Origin: Alphaproteobacteria bacterium
GTDB taxonomy: Bacteria; Pseudomonadota; Alphaproteobacteria; Micropepsales; Micropepsaceae
Assembly: GCA_025350465.1 (NCBI GenBank)
Contig: JANXXU010000045.1
Span: forward strand, 1 to 64,000
DNA: 64,000 nucleotides
Reading direction: 5' to 3'
The position numbers and the translations under genes are program-made. This document shows positions 15,347-24,057 of this stretch, piece after piece (position 1 is the first letter of the stretch; every line of letters starts with the position of its first letter). The notes beneath the pieces were generated by a model, which saw only the letters and a program-made list of their open reading frames with translations, was not told the origin of the DNA and ran no database searches.

Positions 15347-16702
15347 TCAGTCTAAGACCCACAAGAACACCCTCGCCGTGTTGTTATCGGAGGCGCCGTG
15401 AGTGTCTCCATCAAACTTGTCGTAGGCGGTAAATTGCACGCCGACCCTCATGTTGAAGCGAGGCCCGAACGGGGAATCGCCCTCGCCGAATGGGGTGTAG
15501 TCGACTTGGAGCGTCACGCCGTCGCTGTCGGGAGAACCATTGGCAGTGCCATAGAGCGCGGCGTCCGAAGAGCCCCAGATCGTGAACGGCGAAATCGTAA
15601 AGCCGACCTGATTGTGCCAATAGTAAGCCGCGTCGAAATGCGCCTCCTGCAGCGTATTATGCGCGTTCGTCCCGGCGAGCGCTTGTGAGGCGTTCAAATC
15701 CTGATTCTCGTGCGTGTAGCGGAAATTGACCGAGTACACGTCGCCCTTCGGCTCGATATATTGGTAAGAAGCATCGACGCCGAGATCGGCGTAGTTGTCA
15801 CTGCCCGCGCTCGAGTCGGCGCCGGGAAAGAGATGCGGGAAGAAGGCAAAGCCGCCGACTTCGAAGTTCTGCTCGCCGTAGTCTTTTTGATACGCGACCC
15901 GGAAATACGGTGCCGCACTGTCGACGACGCCTCCGGCGTTACGATCGACGCCCATGGCCTTCAAGAAGCCGCGCCCCGGCGTCCAATAGAGTCCTGCTTC
16001 CGTATAGATTTGCGAGTTCCACAACGCGTAGGCGCTGACACCGAGCGTCGACTGGGCAAGCGCGCCGGAGATGACGGTCCCAGCCGCCGGACCGGGTGCT
16101 AAGGCGCTGTCGGTGAAAGGAAAGCCCCACGCGGGCAACGTATTCCAGACATCCTGCGTGGTTGGCGAATTGTTCAAGGTTAAGCCCAACAATACATCGG
16201 AGCCCGCGATCGTCGCGTGCGTGATGGCGCGCACATCCAAATTGTCCCAGCCGAATGTTCGGCCGACGCCATCGTAAGTGAATTGGGCGAAGCCGCCGAA
16301 ATGATCGCCGATGCCGCCGGCGAGAAAGATGTTCGCTTGATCGAGCGTGAAGTTATCGTTCGTCCCGTAATGTGGCGCGGGAGGCGCTGCTTGATCCTTG
16401 TCCGTGTGCACATAGCTCGCGATCGCCATCACCGAGATGGGCACCGTAAATGCGCCGACGTTGGAGGTATAACCTTCAAGCTTGAATTGTCGGCCGAGGG
16501 GCGTGAGTTGCGGACCGAGCCCGCCGACGTGACAGGCCGTGCAGGGCTGACCCGTCTGCGCCGCGAACGCCGGAACAGCCAAGGCCTCACCGCTCGATAT
16601 GCCGAGTGCACCGAAGAGAATTAAGCAGGCAAACGGCAGCTGAACGTTCCAAGGCAGGCGCGACGGCGTGCCGCCCTGACGATCGGTGCGAGTCGGACGC
16701 AT
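15347..16702 (-). CDS. Fused monohaem cytochrome c / outer-membrane beta-barrel, Cyc2-like
   Basis: 451 residues. After the signal peptide the mature N terminus reads PAFAAQTGQPCTACHVGG, then PQLTPLGRQFKLEGYT, with a single CxxCH (Cys54-His58). The remaining roughly 380 residues are alternating amphipathic strands ending LWVLD. This cytochrome-porin order and the FAxQTGxxCxxCH ... LTPxGRxFKLxGY pattern are those of the Cyc2 group, outer-membrane cytochromes known as Fe(II) oxidases, and of related proteins of unknown function. The start was chosen at ATG with AGGA nine bases before it; a TTG at 16720 is possible. It converges on the cytochrome c gene. Confidence 0.72.
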   Translation of the reverse strand: MRPTRTDRQGGTPSRLPWNVQLPFACLILFGALGISSGEALAVPAFAAQTGQPCTACHVGGLGPQLTPLGRQFKLEGYTSNVGAFTVPISVMAIASYVHTDKDQAAPPAPHYGTNDNFTLDQANIFLAGGIGDHFGGFAQFTYDGVGRTFGWDNLDVRAITHATIAGSDVLLGLTLNNSPTTQDVWNTLPAWGFPFTDSALAPGPAAGTVISGALAQSTLGVSAYALWNSQIYTEAGLYWTPGRGFLKAMGVDRNAGGVVDSAAPYFRVAYQKDYGEQNFEVGGFAFFPHLFPGADSSAGSDNYADLGVDASYQYIEPKGDVYSVNFRYTHENQDLNASQALAGTNAHNTLQEAHFDAAYYWHNQVGFTISPFTIWGSSDAALYGTANGSPDSDGVTLQVDYTPFGEGDSPFGPRFNMRVGVQFTAYDKFDGDTHGASDNNTARVFLWVLD

Positions 16703-16981
16703 GAGAACGATTCCTAACAAGAGGAGGACCTGTGAACCGGCGATGATTCGGCCCGAGAAGCAGTTTCTAGATTAGGCCGTCGTTGAGTTAACGAACTATG
16801 AACCATACGCAGACACCACCAATCAAGGGTAGTTTCACTCATCGCAGGTTCGCTCGTCGCGCCGGATGAATCGCTGGCTGATTGCACGGGCATCAGCTGG
16901 GGCACCGTCTCAGCAGGGCGTTGCCCCGCATAACTGAGGCAAATCAAGGTCCCCGGGATCCAGAGTGCTTAAGCTGAAAGT
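16703..16981. other. Divergent intergenic region
   Basis: No gene seen between the cytochrome-barrel and acyl-CoA dehydrogenase genes. It contains the inverted repeat TCGTT-N5-AACGA at 16780-16794 and a poor FNR-like sequence (TTGAT TTGC CTCAG, minus strand, 16946-16933). Neither is convincing enough to call as a site. Confidence 0.35.
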
Positions 16982-18187
16982 ATGTCGGACCTAGCGAACA
17001 CGACGCTCCGAGACGCGCCGTCGGCAGATTCCATTTTTCTGCATGACGTGCGGCAATTCCTGTCGAAGGCATTGACACTTGATTTGCGCGACGCCGGCCG
17101 CATCACAATTGGCGTTCACTCCGACATCGCCGCCTGCCGCGTCTGGCATCGTCGGCTCTACGAACGAGGTTGGATCGCTCCGGCCTGGCCAGCGGCGTAC
17201 GGTGGAACGAATTGGACGCCAGCGCAGCGCCTGATCTTTGAGCGAGAATGCGCGGCCAACGACGCGCCCGTCTTGTTCGCGGGTGGTCTGCGCACTCTAG
17301 GGCCGCTCCTAATTGCGATCGGCTCACCCTTACAACAGCATCGGTACCTGCCAGCCATTTTGGACGGCAGCGATCTGTGGTGTCAGGGATTTTCGGAACC
17401 CGGTGCCGGATCGGACTTGGCCGCGCTGCAAACTCGGGCCTGCGCAATGGACGACCACTACGTCGTCAACGGTTCGAAAATTTGGACCACCGGTGCGCAT
17501 ATCGCCAATCGCATGTTCTGTCTGGTGCGAACGGCACAGAGCGGAAAACAACAACATGGGATTACCTTTCTGCTCATCGACATGGCCACGGCCGGCATAT
17601 CCGTCAAACCCATCCGGACGCTCGCCGGGGACCATGAGTTCAACGAGGTATTCCTGGATCAGGTGCGCGTGCCTTTTGCGGATCGGGTCGGAAACGAAAA
17701 TGAAGGTTGGGCGGTCGCCAAGCTGCTGATGCAGTTCGCGCGCGCCAACAACACGACATCGGGCCTTCTGCGAAGGGCGTTTCGCCGCACCGCCGGCATT
17801 CTCGACAGTCACACCGGCGCGGACTCAGGCGTATTCCGCTGCCGGTTAAGCGAACTCGAATGCGAGTTGCGCACGTTCGAAGCTCTCGAACTGCGGCTTC
17901 TCACTCAAAGGCAAATGAACGGTTTGACCGATGCCCAGGCCTCTATGATCAAAGTGCTGGCAACCGAACTGCACCAGAAAGTCGCTTCACTTTCACTCGA
18001 AGCCGCGGGTATGGCTGCTCTAACTTCCTCGACCGGCGCCGCTGTGCAATCGCCCTGGCTCAAGGAAGGTCGCTTTGCGGCCGCCAAATATTTCGCCACG
18101 CGCGCCGCAAGTATTTACTCCGGCACGAACGAAACCCATCGGAATCTGATCGCCAGGCATTTGTTGGCTACGGCGGCGTCCGTTTAG
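16982..18187 (+). CDS. Acyl-CoA dehydrogenase
   Basis: 401-residue flavoprotein. WCQGFSEPGAGSDLAALQTRA is the FAD/substrate signature, SKIWTTGAHIANRMFCLVRT is the beta-domain, and ASIYSGTNETHRNLIARHLL is the C-terminal signature. Its predicted reaction is alpha,beta-dehydrogenation of an acyl-CoA, with electrons passed to ETF. The C-terminal motif has Ser where MCAD-type enzymes have the catalytic Glu, as in the large FadE-like subgroup where the base lies elsewhere. Its 3' end overlaps the convergent MMPL-type gene by 20 bp. Confidence 0.9.
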   Translation: MSDLANTTLRDAPSADSIFLHDVRQFLSKALTLDLRDAGRITIGVHSDIAACRVWHRRLYERGWIAPAWPAAYGGTNWTPAQRLIFERECAANDAPVLFAGGLRTLGPLLIAIGSPLQQHRYLPAILDGSDLWCQGFSEPGAGSDLAALQTRACAMDDHYVVNGSKIWTTGAHIANRMFCLVRTAQSGKQQHGITFLLIDMATAGISVKPIRTLAGDHEFNEVFLDQVRVPFADRVGNENEGWAVAKLLMQFARANNTTSGLLRRAFRRTAGILDSHTGADSGVFRCRLSELECELRTFEALELRLLTQRQMNGLTDAQASMIKVLATELHQKVASLSLEAAGMAALTSSTGAAVQSPWLKEGRFAAAKYFATRAASIYSGTNETHRNLIARHLLATAASV

Positions 18188-20513
18188 AGCGGCGCGGCAC
18201 CAAGAGATCGAGGATGACGGCCAAGGCGGGAAGCACTGTGATCGCGCCAAGCGCGTTCGCGAGCACCAAGAACGCCAAGAGCCAGCCCATGTCGGCCTGA
18301 AACTTGAGGCCGGAAAACGCCCACATGACGACGCCGATGGCGAGCGTGAGGCCGGTGTAGACCGTCGCCGTGCCTTCCTCGCGCATGCTGAGCGCAAAGG
18401 CTTTGTCCATCGCCAGGCCTTCGCGCAGATGCGTTTCGATCCGCTCGTAAAGATAGAGGCCGTAGTCGACGCCGATTCCGACCGCCAGAATGAAAACGGG
18501 CAGTGTCGCGACGGTCAATCCGATATCGAGCCAGGCCATCAGCCATAGCGCGAGGAGCGTGGCGATGCCGATCGGGATGACGCAACAGACGACGGCGCGC
18601 CAATCGCGATAGGCGACGAAGAGCAACAGCGAAATAACGGCGAAGATCAGACCCAATGCCCAACGCGCCGATGAACGTACCGTGTCGTTGATGGCAGCGA
18701 GGATGCCGCCGTTGCCGGTCGCCAGGCGAAAGGTGACGCCGGGCATCTTGTTGGTCGCGATAAAGGCACCGGCTGCGGCGCTGACGCGGCGAAGCGTTTC
18801 ATCGCGATGGTCCGTCAAATAGACAGCGATCGGCAGCAGCGTGCAGTCGCTGTTGCGAAGCCCGGTCGTATCGGAGATCGCGCCGGTCGCGATCGCCAGC
18901 GTGTCGCTCGCCTTGGGAAGAACGCGCCATTTCAGATTTCCCTCCTGAACGATGGCGTAGACAAAGCGCGCCGCTTCGGGAAACGACATCACCGACTTGA
19001 CGCCGGGAACGGCACGCATCGCCACGCCGAACTCCTCGATCAAGGCCATGACCGAATGATCCACGCAAGAATCCGCCGGCGCGACGGTGACGACGACGAA
19101 ACTGTCGAGATCGAGATCGAAACTGTTGGCGATTGCGGCGGCGTCCACATTGTAGCGCGCCGTCGACCAGAGTTCGGGCGCGCCGGGCGCCAGATGCCCG
19201 ATCGAAACGTTGCGCGCCTGCATTGCCGCAAAGACGCCGATGCCGAGCGTCACAATCAGGACCATGATGGCGGGCACCAAATGCGTGTCGCGGGAAAATG
19301 CGGCCATGAATTTTTGCCGCGCCTCCAGGAGAACCCTTTGCCGCTCGATTTGCTTGGGCCCGAAACGCACATAGCTCGCCATCAGCGGCAGCATGACCAG
19401 ATTGGAAATCAATTTGAGCGCCATGCCGACGGCGGCGATGAGGGCAACTTCCTGAACGAAGGGAATGGGCACGACCAGCATGACCGCGAATGCGGTCGCG
19501 ACGGTCATCAACGAGAAGAACCCGGGCAAGAGCAAACGCCTGAAGGCACGTTGCGCCGACTCGACCGGCGTATGTCCGCGAACGGTGGCGACCAGGAACA
19601 GGTTCAGCTGCTGGACGCCGTGACTGATCCCGATCGCATAGATGAGAAAAGGAACGATGAGGCCGAGCGGATTCAAGCTGAGATGCAGCCATGCAATGAT
19701 AGCCAGAAGCCAAACGATCGACGCCGCGGAGCAAAACACAGTGATCGCGGTCAATCGCACGGAGCGCGCGTAGTACCAGAGCGTGAGCGCGTTCAGGGCG
19801 ATCGCGACGGCAAAAAAGAAGATGAAGTTTCCGGCTTCGGTGCCGATATCGCCGATGAATTTGGTAAAGCCGATGATGCGAACGGCGGTGCGAACGTTTT
19901 CGAATTTCCGGCGAATCTTCGTTTCAAGATCGTGGGCGACGGCCAGGAGATCGGTTTTCTGGCGGCCGCCGGCGATGTCCTGGATCGACACTTGAATCAT
20001 CGCGGCTTTCGAATCGAGCGCGAAGAGCCGCCCGCGGAAACCGCCTTTGAACGCGTCGTCGCGGATCTGCGCCACCTGCTGAGGCGTCATGTGATCGGGA
20101 TTGACGCTGTTGGGAATTAGATTGCGGCCCTCGACGGCGCCTTCGGTCGCCTCATAGATTTGCGTGTTCGGCGTCCACATCGAGGTCACCGATTCGCGCG
20201 AGACGCCTGGCAAATAGAATAATTCTTGAGTGACGTCGTAGAGCGTCTTCATAAACGCCGCGTTCCAGATATTGCCGCTGCGCGTTTCGACAACGATGTC
20301 GACGGTGTTGAGGCCCGCAATCTTGTCTTTGTACTCGAGCGCCGTCTGGATGAAGGGATGGGAGAGCGGAAGCTGCGCTTCCAAATCGGCGCTGAGCCTT
20401 AGCGAACTCGCGGTCCACGCGCAGAGTGCGGTCGCCGCCAGAAGCAATGTCAGAAAGATCGCGCGGAAGCGGAACAACAACCGCTCGATTTTATCGATCA
20501 AGGACGTCCCCAA
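18168..20513 (-). CDS. MMPL/RND-superfamily transporter
   Basis: 781 residues with 12 predicted helices in two halves. Each half has one helix, a large periplasmic loop and a five-helix bundle, as in hydrophobe/amphiphile exporters of the MMPL type. Features include LNALTLWYYARSVRLTAITVF, LIVPFLIYAIGISHGVQQ and the second-half VFILAVGIGVDYGLYLYERI, where the acidic residue in helix 10 (GVDYG) is the usual proton-relay position. Relatives export lipids, hopanoids or other hydrophobic molecules. No partner membrane-fusion protein or outer-membrane channel adjoins it. Confidence 0.85.
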   Translation of the reverse strand: MGTSLIDKIERLLFRFRAIFLTLLLAATALCAWTASSLRLSADLEAQLPLSHPFIQTALEYKDKIAGLNTVDIVVETRSGNIWNAAFMKTLYDVTQELFYLPGVSRESVTSMWTPNTQIYEATEGAVEGRNLIPNSVNPDHMTPQQVAQIRDDAFKGGFRGRLFALDSKAAMIQVSIQDIAGGRQKTDLLAVAHDLETKIRRKFENVRTAVRIIGFTKFIGDIGTEAGNFIFFFAVAIALNALTLWYYARSVRLTAITVFCSAASIVWLLAIIAWLHLSLNPLGLIVPFLIYAIGISHGVQQLNLFLVATVRGHTPVESAQRAFRRLLLPGFFSLMTVATAFAVMLVVPIPFVQEVALIAAVGMALKLISNLVMLPLMASYVRFGPKQIERQRVLLEARQKFMAAFSRDTHLVPAIMVLIVTLGIGVFAAMQARNVSIGHLAPGAPELWSTARYNVDAAAIANSFDLDLDSFVVVTVAPADSCVDHSVMALIEEFGVAMRAVPGVKSVMSFPEAARFVYAIVQEGNLKWRVLPKASDTLAIATGAISDTTGLRNSDCTLLPIAVYLTDHRDETLRRVSAAAGAFIATNKMPGVTFRLATGNGGILAAINDTVRSSARWALGLIFAVISLLLFVAYRDWRAVVCCVIPIGIATLLALWLMAWLDIGLTVATLPVFILAVGIGVDYGLYLYERIETHLREGLAMDKAFALSMREEGTATVYTGLTLAIGVVMWAFSGLKFQADMGWLLAFLVLANALGAITVLPALAVILDLLVPRRSKRTPP

Positions 20514-20729
20514 GAAGTCCCCCCCAAAGTCGCGCGCTTACCTCACGCCCAATCCCCGCCCGTGGAGAGTGCTGCAAAATCGACGGTGAGTCGATTGGCG
20601 CCGGCTGAGCGGAGCGGGCTAGAACCCGCCGAATCCTCCAAAAAATGAGGCGTTCTCGTTGGCTTCGACGCGTTCGAGGGAAGCGGCGACGATTGCGCCT
20701 CATCGAGCCGAGCGGTCGATGGCAGCGCC
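20514..20729. other. Intergenic region without recognisable feature
   Basis: About 215 bp between the MMPL-type gene start and the end of the small lipoprotein gene. Short open frames here are GC-driven and lack ribosome binding sites. It presumably contains the MMPL gene promoter, but no clear -35/-10 pair was found. Confidence 0.3.
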
Positions 20730-21032
20730 TCAGAATACCCCTGTCCAGATGCGGCATTCGACGACGGCTCCCGTCCGGGCATCAATAATAGCCTGCGCCC
20801 CGCCTCGATGATTCCAGGTTGTCACGAGGGCAATCCAATCGTTGCCCTTTAGCGTGACGCGCCATGGACGGCCTTGAATCGCCGGCCAATCAGATCGATG
20901 GGAGGCCGGCTTGAGGCATGCGTCCTTTGCGATCGCTATTGCGTTGGCGGGGCCAATGGCCGGTCGATCGCATGCTGCTGCGGCAAGACAAATCAGCGTC
21001 GCCAAGGCATTTGCAATCCGGCGGCGCTTCAT
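20730..21032 (-). CDS. Small lipoprotein with PepSY-like domain
   Basis: 100 residues starting at the ATG that overlaps the metallophosphoesterase stop (ATGA). The signal ends IALATLICLAAAAC-like, with Cys as the probable lipidated residue. The mature part (AIAIAKDACLK, then WRVTLKGNDWIALVTTW and AQAIIDARTGAVVECRIW) resembles a PepSY-like unit: helix followed by a beta sheet with the typical D-x-x-T-G turn. Translational coupling suggests a functional link with the phosphoesterase. Confidence 0.65.
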   Translation of the reverse strand: MKRRRIANALATLICLAAAACDRPAIGPANAIAIAKDACLKPASHRSDWPAIQGRPWRVTLKGNDWIALVTTWNHRGGAQAIIDARTGAVVECRIWTGVF

Positions 21033-22348
21033 GGTGACCTTGGGCAATCGATGCGGGTGCCGGTGAAGACGCACGTGCGTTGTTTGCGCCCATCGACGCC
21101 GTAGACGCCGATCGTCCATTTCGAGGCGCGATAGTCCATCACCAAGAAGCCGAAGCCGGGCAACGACAGCCCGTCCTTCACCGTGACGCCGGAGGCGCCT
21201 TGAAAGATCGCGCCTTTGAGATCGCGCGGTGTCGGGTCGAGCGTGTCGCCGCCGTTGCCGGCTAGAATCTGCGGCGGCGCATCGCGCGAATAGTTTATCG
21301 CCTCGAAGGTATGAATGTGGCCCGACAGCATGAGCTCGACCGACTTGGGCACGCCGACGCCGCTGAGCGCGGCGATCAGCGTCTGGTTGCCGCCGACGCC
21401 GACGCCGAGCGGACCGGTGACGACGCCCCAGATCGGGCGATGCATCAAAAGCCAGGCCGGCGGCGCGGCCGCCTTTGCGACCGTCGCGAATTCCTTCGCA
21501 TAAATGGGCGTGGCGGCGGCGTCGACGCTGGTATCGGGCGCGCCAGCGTCGTCCATAACAATGAGTCTGATTTTGCCGAGCGCCACCTCATAGGGCGCGA
21601 GATGCGGCGCGCAGGTTTGTGCGGGATCAAACGACAACGGCCCCAATAGTCGCAACCAGCCCGGCCCGCCGCGCGCGCAATCTTCATGATTGCCGCGCAC
21701 GATCACCCAAGGCGCCGCCGCCAAGAGCGGCGCGGCCGGTGCAAAGAAATCCGCCTGCCAGGTCGGCCAATTGTCGCCCCACGGACTGCCCGCGCACTCG
21801 CGCCGATCCGCCGGACACGGACTTTCGCGATAAAGATAGTCGCCGACATGGATGACGAGGTCGGGCTTGAACGCCGCCGCCGCTTTGGCAATGCGCGGGA
21901 ACGGCCACTTCGCGGGATCGTCGCACGCCTGAATCGCCGCGCCCTTGAGGCGACAGCCGGTGTCGCCCAAAACGACGATGCGCCGCGGCGCCGCTTTGGG
22001 AACCGGAAGACGTTTGCCGCCGACGACGACGCGTTTGGTGTGGTCGCCGAGCGTCGCGCTGCACAGCGTAAGGGCAAAATTCTCATCGGCTGCGCTGCGC
22101 CGGTCCATCGCTTGGCGCCGCCCGTCGATGACAATGTCGGGGCAGGTTTCACTCGAAACCGTAACGCGCGCTTCGGCAACGCCGGACGCGTTGAATTGGA
22201 CCCAGGCGCGATCCTCGGCGCCCGCGCGCGCCGCCGACGTGCAGAGGAAAATCAAAAACAGCAACGCGAGGCTCGCGCCGATATGTGAGCGTCTACCGCG
22301 AGACCGAGAGAACGCGCATGGCGCCGATGCTGCCGTTATGAAAACCAT
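21029..22348 (-). CDS. Exported calcineurin-like metallophosphoesterase
   Basis: 439 residues with an N-terminal signal (ASLALLFLIFLCTSAARA). The metallophosphoesterase motifs occur in order: GDTGCR, GDYLYR, GNHE and SGHIHTFE, supplying ligands for two metal ions. An N-terminal beta region of about 100 residues precedes the catalytic domain, as in purple-acid-phosphatase-like proteins. Cysteines are frequent (CRLKGAAIQAC, CPADRRECAG), consistent with disulphides in the periplasm. It is probably a phosphomonoesterase or phosphodiesterase; the substrate is unknown. Confidence 0.87.
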   Translation of the reverse strand: MVFITAASAPCAFSRSRGRRSHIGASLALLFLIFLCTSAARAGAEDRAWVQFNASGVAEARVTVSSETCPDIVIDGRRQAMDRRSAADENFALTLCSATLGDHTKRVVVGGKRLPVPKAAPRRIVVLGDTGCRLKGAAIQACDDPAKWPFPRIAKAAAAFKPDLVIHVGDYLYRESPCPADRRECAGSPWGDNWPTWQADFFAPAAPLLAAAPWVIVRGNHEDCARGGPGWLRLLGPLSFDPAQTCAPHLAPYEVALGKIRLIVMDDAGAPDTSVDAAATPIYAKEFATVAKAAAPPAWLLMHRPIWGVVTGPLGVGVGGNQTLIAALSGVGVPKSVELMLSGHIHTFEAINYSRDAPPQILAGNGGDTLDPTPRDLKGAIFQGASGVTVKDGLSLPGFGFLVMDYRASKWTIGVYGVDGRKQRTCVFTGTRIDCPRSP

Positions 22349-22359
22349 CGATTGGTGCC

Positions 22360-22869
22360 CTAGCCTTTTTCGTTGTCACCGCGAAATACAAAATGGCAGT
22401 CGGCGCCCGGTGCAAAGAAGCGCCACGCCTCGTGGGCACTGCCGTCCGGAAAGATCCGGATCAAATGATCGCCCGTCAGCTCGATCCGAGCGTCGCCGGT
22501 GTGGGTGTGCGCCACCGCCATCACGACCAGGCGGTCCGCTTCGTTCAACCACGATCGCGTCGAGCGGTCATAGCGGCCGACGAGTTCGCCGAATTTTTGA
22601 TCCTGCAAACTAAGCCCGTGTTCATAAGACCAGTTCGCCGGACGCTCGCCGGGCCCGGCATACACCCAGAGGTCGCCGCTGCCGGTGATCGTTTCGATCA
22701 GCCCGTCGATCCGCCACGGACACTGAACGTGCAGCGCGTAAGCACCGGTCGTCCCCTCGCCCGAGGAATGCGGCCGGATGTCGCCGAAGTGCATGACGAG
22801 CATGTCGGCCGCCCGGCGAACGATCGACAGGCGAAGACCGATCAGCACATCCAATTCATTCCTTGGCAT
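22360..22869 (-). CDS. Conserved hypothetical protein
   Basis: 169 residues, soluble, no signal peptide. It combines a helical N terminus (LDVLIGLRLSIVRRAADMLVMHFG) with a beta-rich remainder (ALHVQCPWRIDGLIET, DLWVYAG, DRLVVMAVAHTHTGDARIEL and CHFVFRGDNEKG). The overall pattern is like small cytosolic proteins annotated as hypothetical in many actinobacteria and proteobacteria. It lies 11 bp upstream of the metallophosphoesterase start on the same strand, so co-transcription is likely. Function unknown. Confidence 0.65.
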   Translation of the reverse strand: MPRNELDVLIGLRLSIVRRAADMLVMHFGDIRPHSSGEGTTGAYALHVQCPWRIDGLIETITGSGDLWVYAGPGERPANWSYEHGLSLQDQKFGELVGRYDRSTRSWLNEADRLVVMAVAHTHTGDARIELTGDHLIRIFPDGSAHEAWRFFAPGADCHFVFRGDNEKG

Positions 22870-23374
22870 GGCGCAAGCTTAGCAGCTTGGCCGAGGCGCG
22901 TGCTTGTTGTCTTCCCCCCTTGCGGGGCTGTTGCAGTCACACAAATGATTCTGACGGCAGCACCGATCAAGACCATCGCGGGTCCGAACTCTCGCTGGTA
23001 CCGCCCCCACTGCGGGGCGGTCGATACGTTTTGAGGCGCATCAGCGCCGAGAGGCGGATCGGGTGGGGGGACGGCCGGCAACAAGATTGAACCACTAAGC
23101 ACACGAAGGACACGAAGCCGCTCTGCCTCTTCGTGATCTTTGTGACCTTCGTGGTTCAATATTTTTTCAGAGCGCAACCGTCCCCCCACCCGAACCGATT
23201 TCGCGCCTATGGCGCTCAATACGGTTCGACCGCCCCACAGCGGGGGCGGTAACAGTGAAAACCATTTCCGTGAATGCCGTAACCACAGTGGGGGAAGGTG
23301 GCTCGACGCAAAGCGGCGAGCGCGACGGCATCCACCTTCCCCCTCAAGGGGGGAAGATGGATGCGCCGTTGGTT
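22870..23374. repeat. Cluster of nested inverted repeats, gene-free
   Basis: Arms 22999-23074 and 23179-23252 are imperfect inverted copies of each other over about 75 bp. Inside them 23087-23117 and 23129-23159 form a second inverted pair (GAACCAC ... GTGGTTC). Outside, CTTCCCCCCTT at 22911-22921 is exactly inverted at 23346-23356, and each site also lies in its own small hairpin. There is no coding potential. It could be a MITE-like or REP-cluster element inserted between two genes; there is no clear target-site duplication. Confidence 0.75.
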
Positions 23375-23860
23375 CTACTTCTCGGATTCGAGGACGATGC
23401 CGGCGACGCCGGCGGCGAGATTTACGCCCGAGTCGCCTTCGATGCTGAGGGGTTGCAGCGTGATCGATTTGTCGAGTCCGCCGATGAGAACGTTGGCGCC
23501 CACGCCCAAGCCGACGCTGACGCTCGCTTGCACGCCGCCATATTCGCCTTCAAGTGCGCCCGGCTTGATATCCGATGTCGGCGCGATGACCGCCCATACG
23601 ATGGTCGCGCCGTTGGAATAGCCGATGTCGACGCCGACCTTCTCGACCTTGCCGACATAGCGCTCGCCGTGACCTTTGTTCGGCGAATAGTCGCAATGCA
23701 GCGGCTTAGTCGAGCCGACGATATAGCTCCAGCCGGGCTCGACCTTGCAGGTGAGCACGCCGACCTTGACGCCGGCTTCCGACGCTTGCGCGGGTAGCGC
23801 AAATACAAAAGCGCCTGCTACCAGTGTGGCGCCTATGGTCAAATTGAATCCGTTGGGCAC
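23375..23860 (-). CDS. DUF992-type secreted protein
   Basis: 161 residues from a GTG preceded by GAGGAG with 7-bp spacing. The alternative ATG at 23875 overlaps that ribosome binding site. Signal peptide FNLTIGATLVAGAFVFALPAQA, then VKVGVLTCKVEPGWSYIVGS and LHCDYSPNKGHGERYVGKVEKVGVDIGY, the two-cysteine pattern of DUF992, a small secreted family common in Hyphomicrobiales. It ends with glycine-rich strands (GVQASVSVGLGVGANVLIGG). Function unknown; probably periplasmic or outer-membrane associated. Confidence 0.85.
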   Translation of the reverse strand: MPNGFNLTIGATLVAGAFVFALPAQASEAGVKVGVLTCKVEPGWSYIVGSTKPLHCDYSPNKGHGERYVGKVEKVGVDIGYSNGATIVWAVIAPTSDIKPGALEGEYGGVQASVSVGLGVGANVLIGGLDKSITLQPLSIEGDSGVNLAAGVAGIVLESEK

Positions 23861-24057
23861 TTGAAGACTCCTCATCTTGGGGGGGGGCCGGAGAGTCTCC
23901 ACCATACGGGCGCCGGTTGCCAGGCCGTTCCTGGGGGCAGCGAGCGTTCGTCACACTTTCGTGGAACCCGTGGAACTCGCGAAAACCGAGCTGTCCGCGC
24001 TCAAATGGGACGGTAGAATAAGAGGAGCGTATCTCAGGCGAAGGGATCTCGGGAAAA

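Noticed and set aside
16933-16946. Third FNR-like site upstream of the Cyc2-like gene
   Set aside because: TTGAT TTGC CTCAG matches only one arm well and lies about 230 bp from the start, so it is below my threshold.
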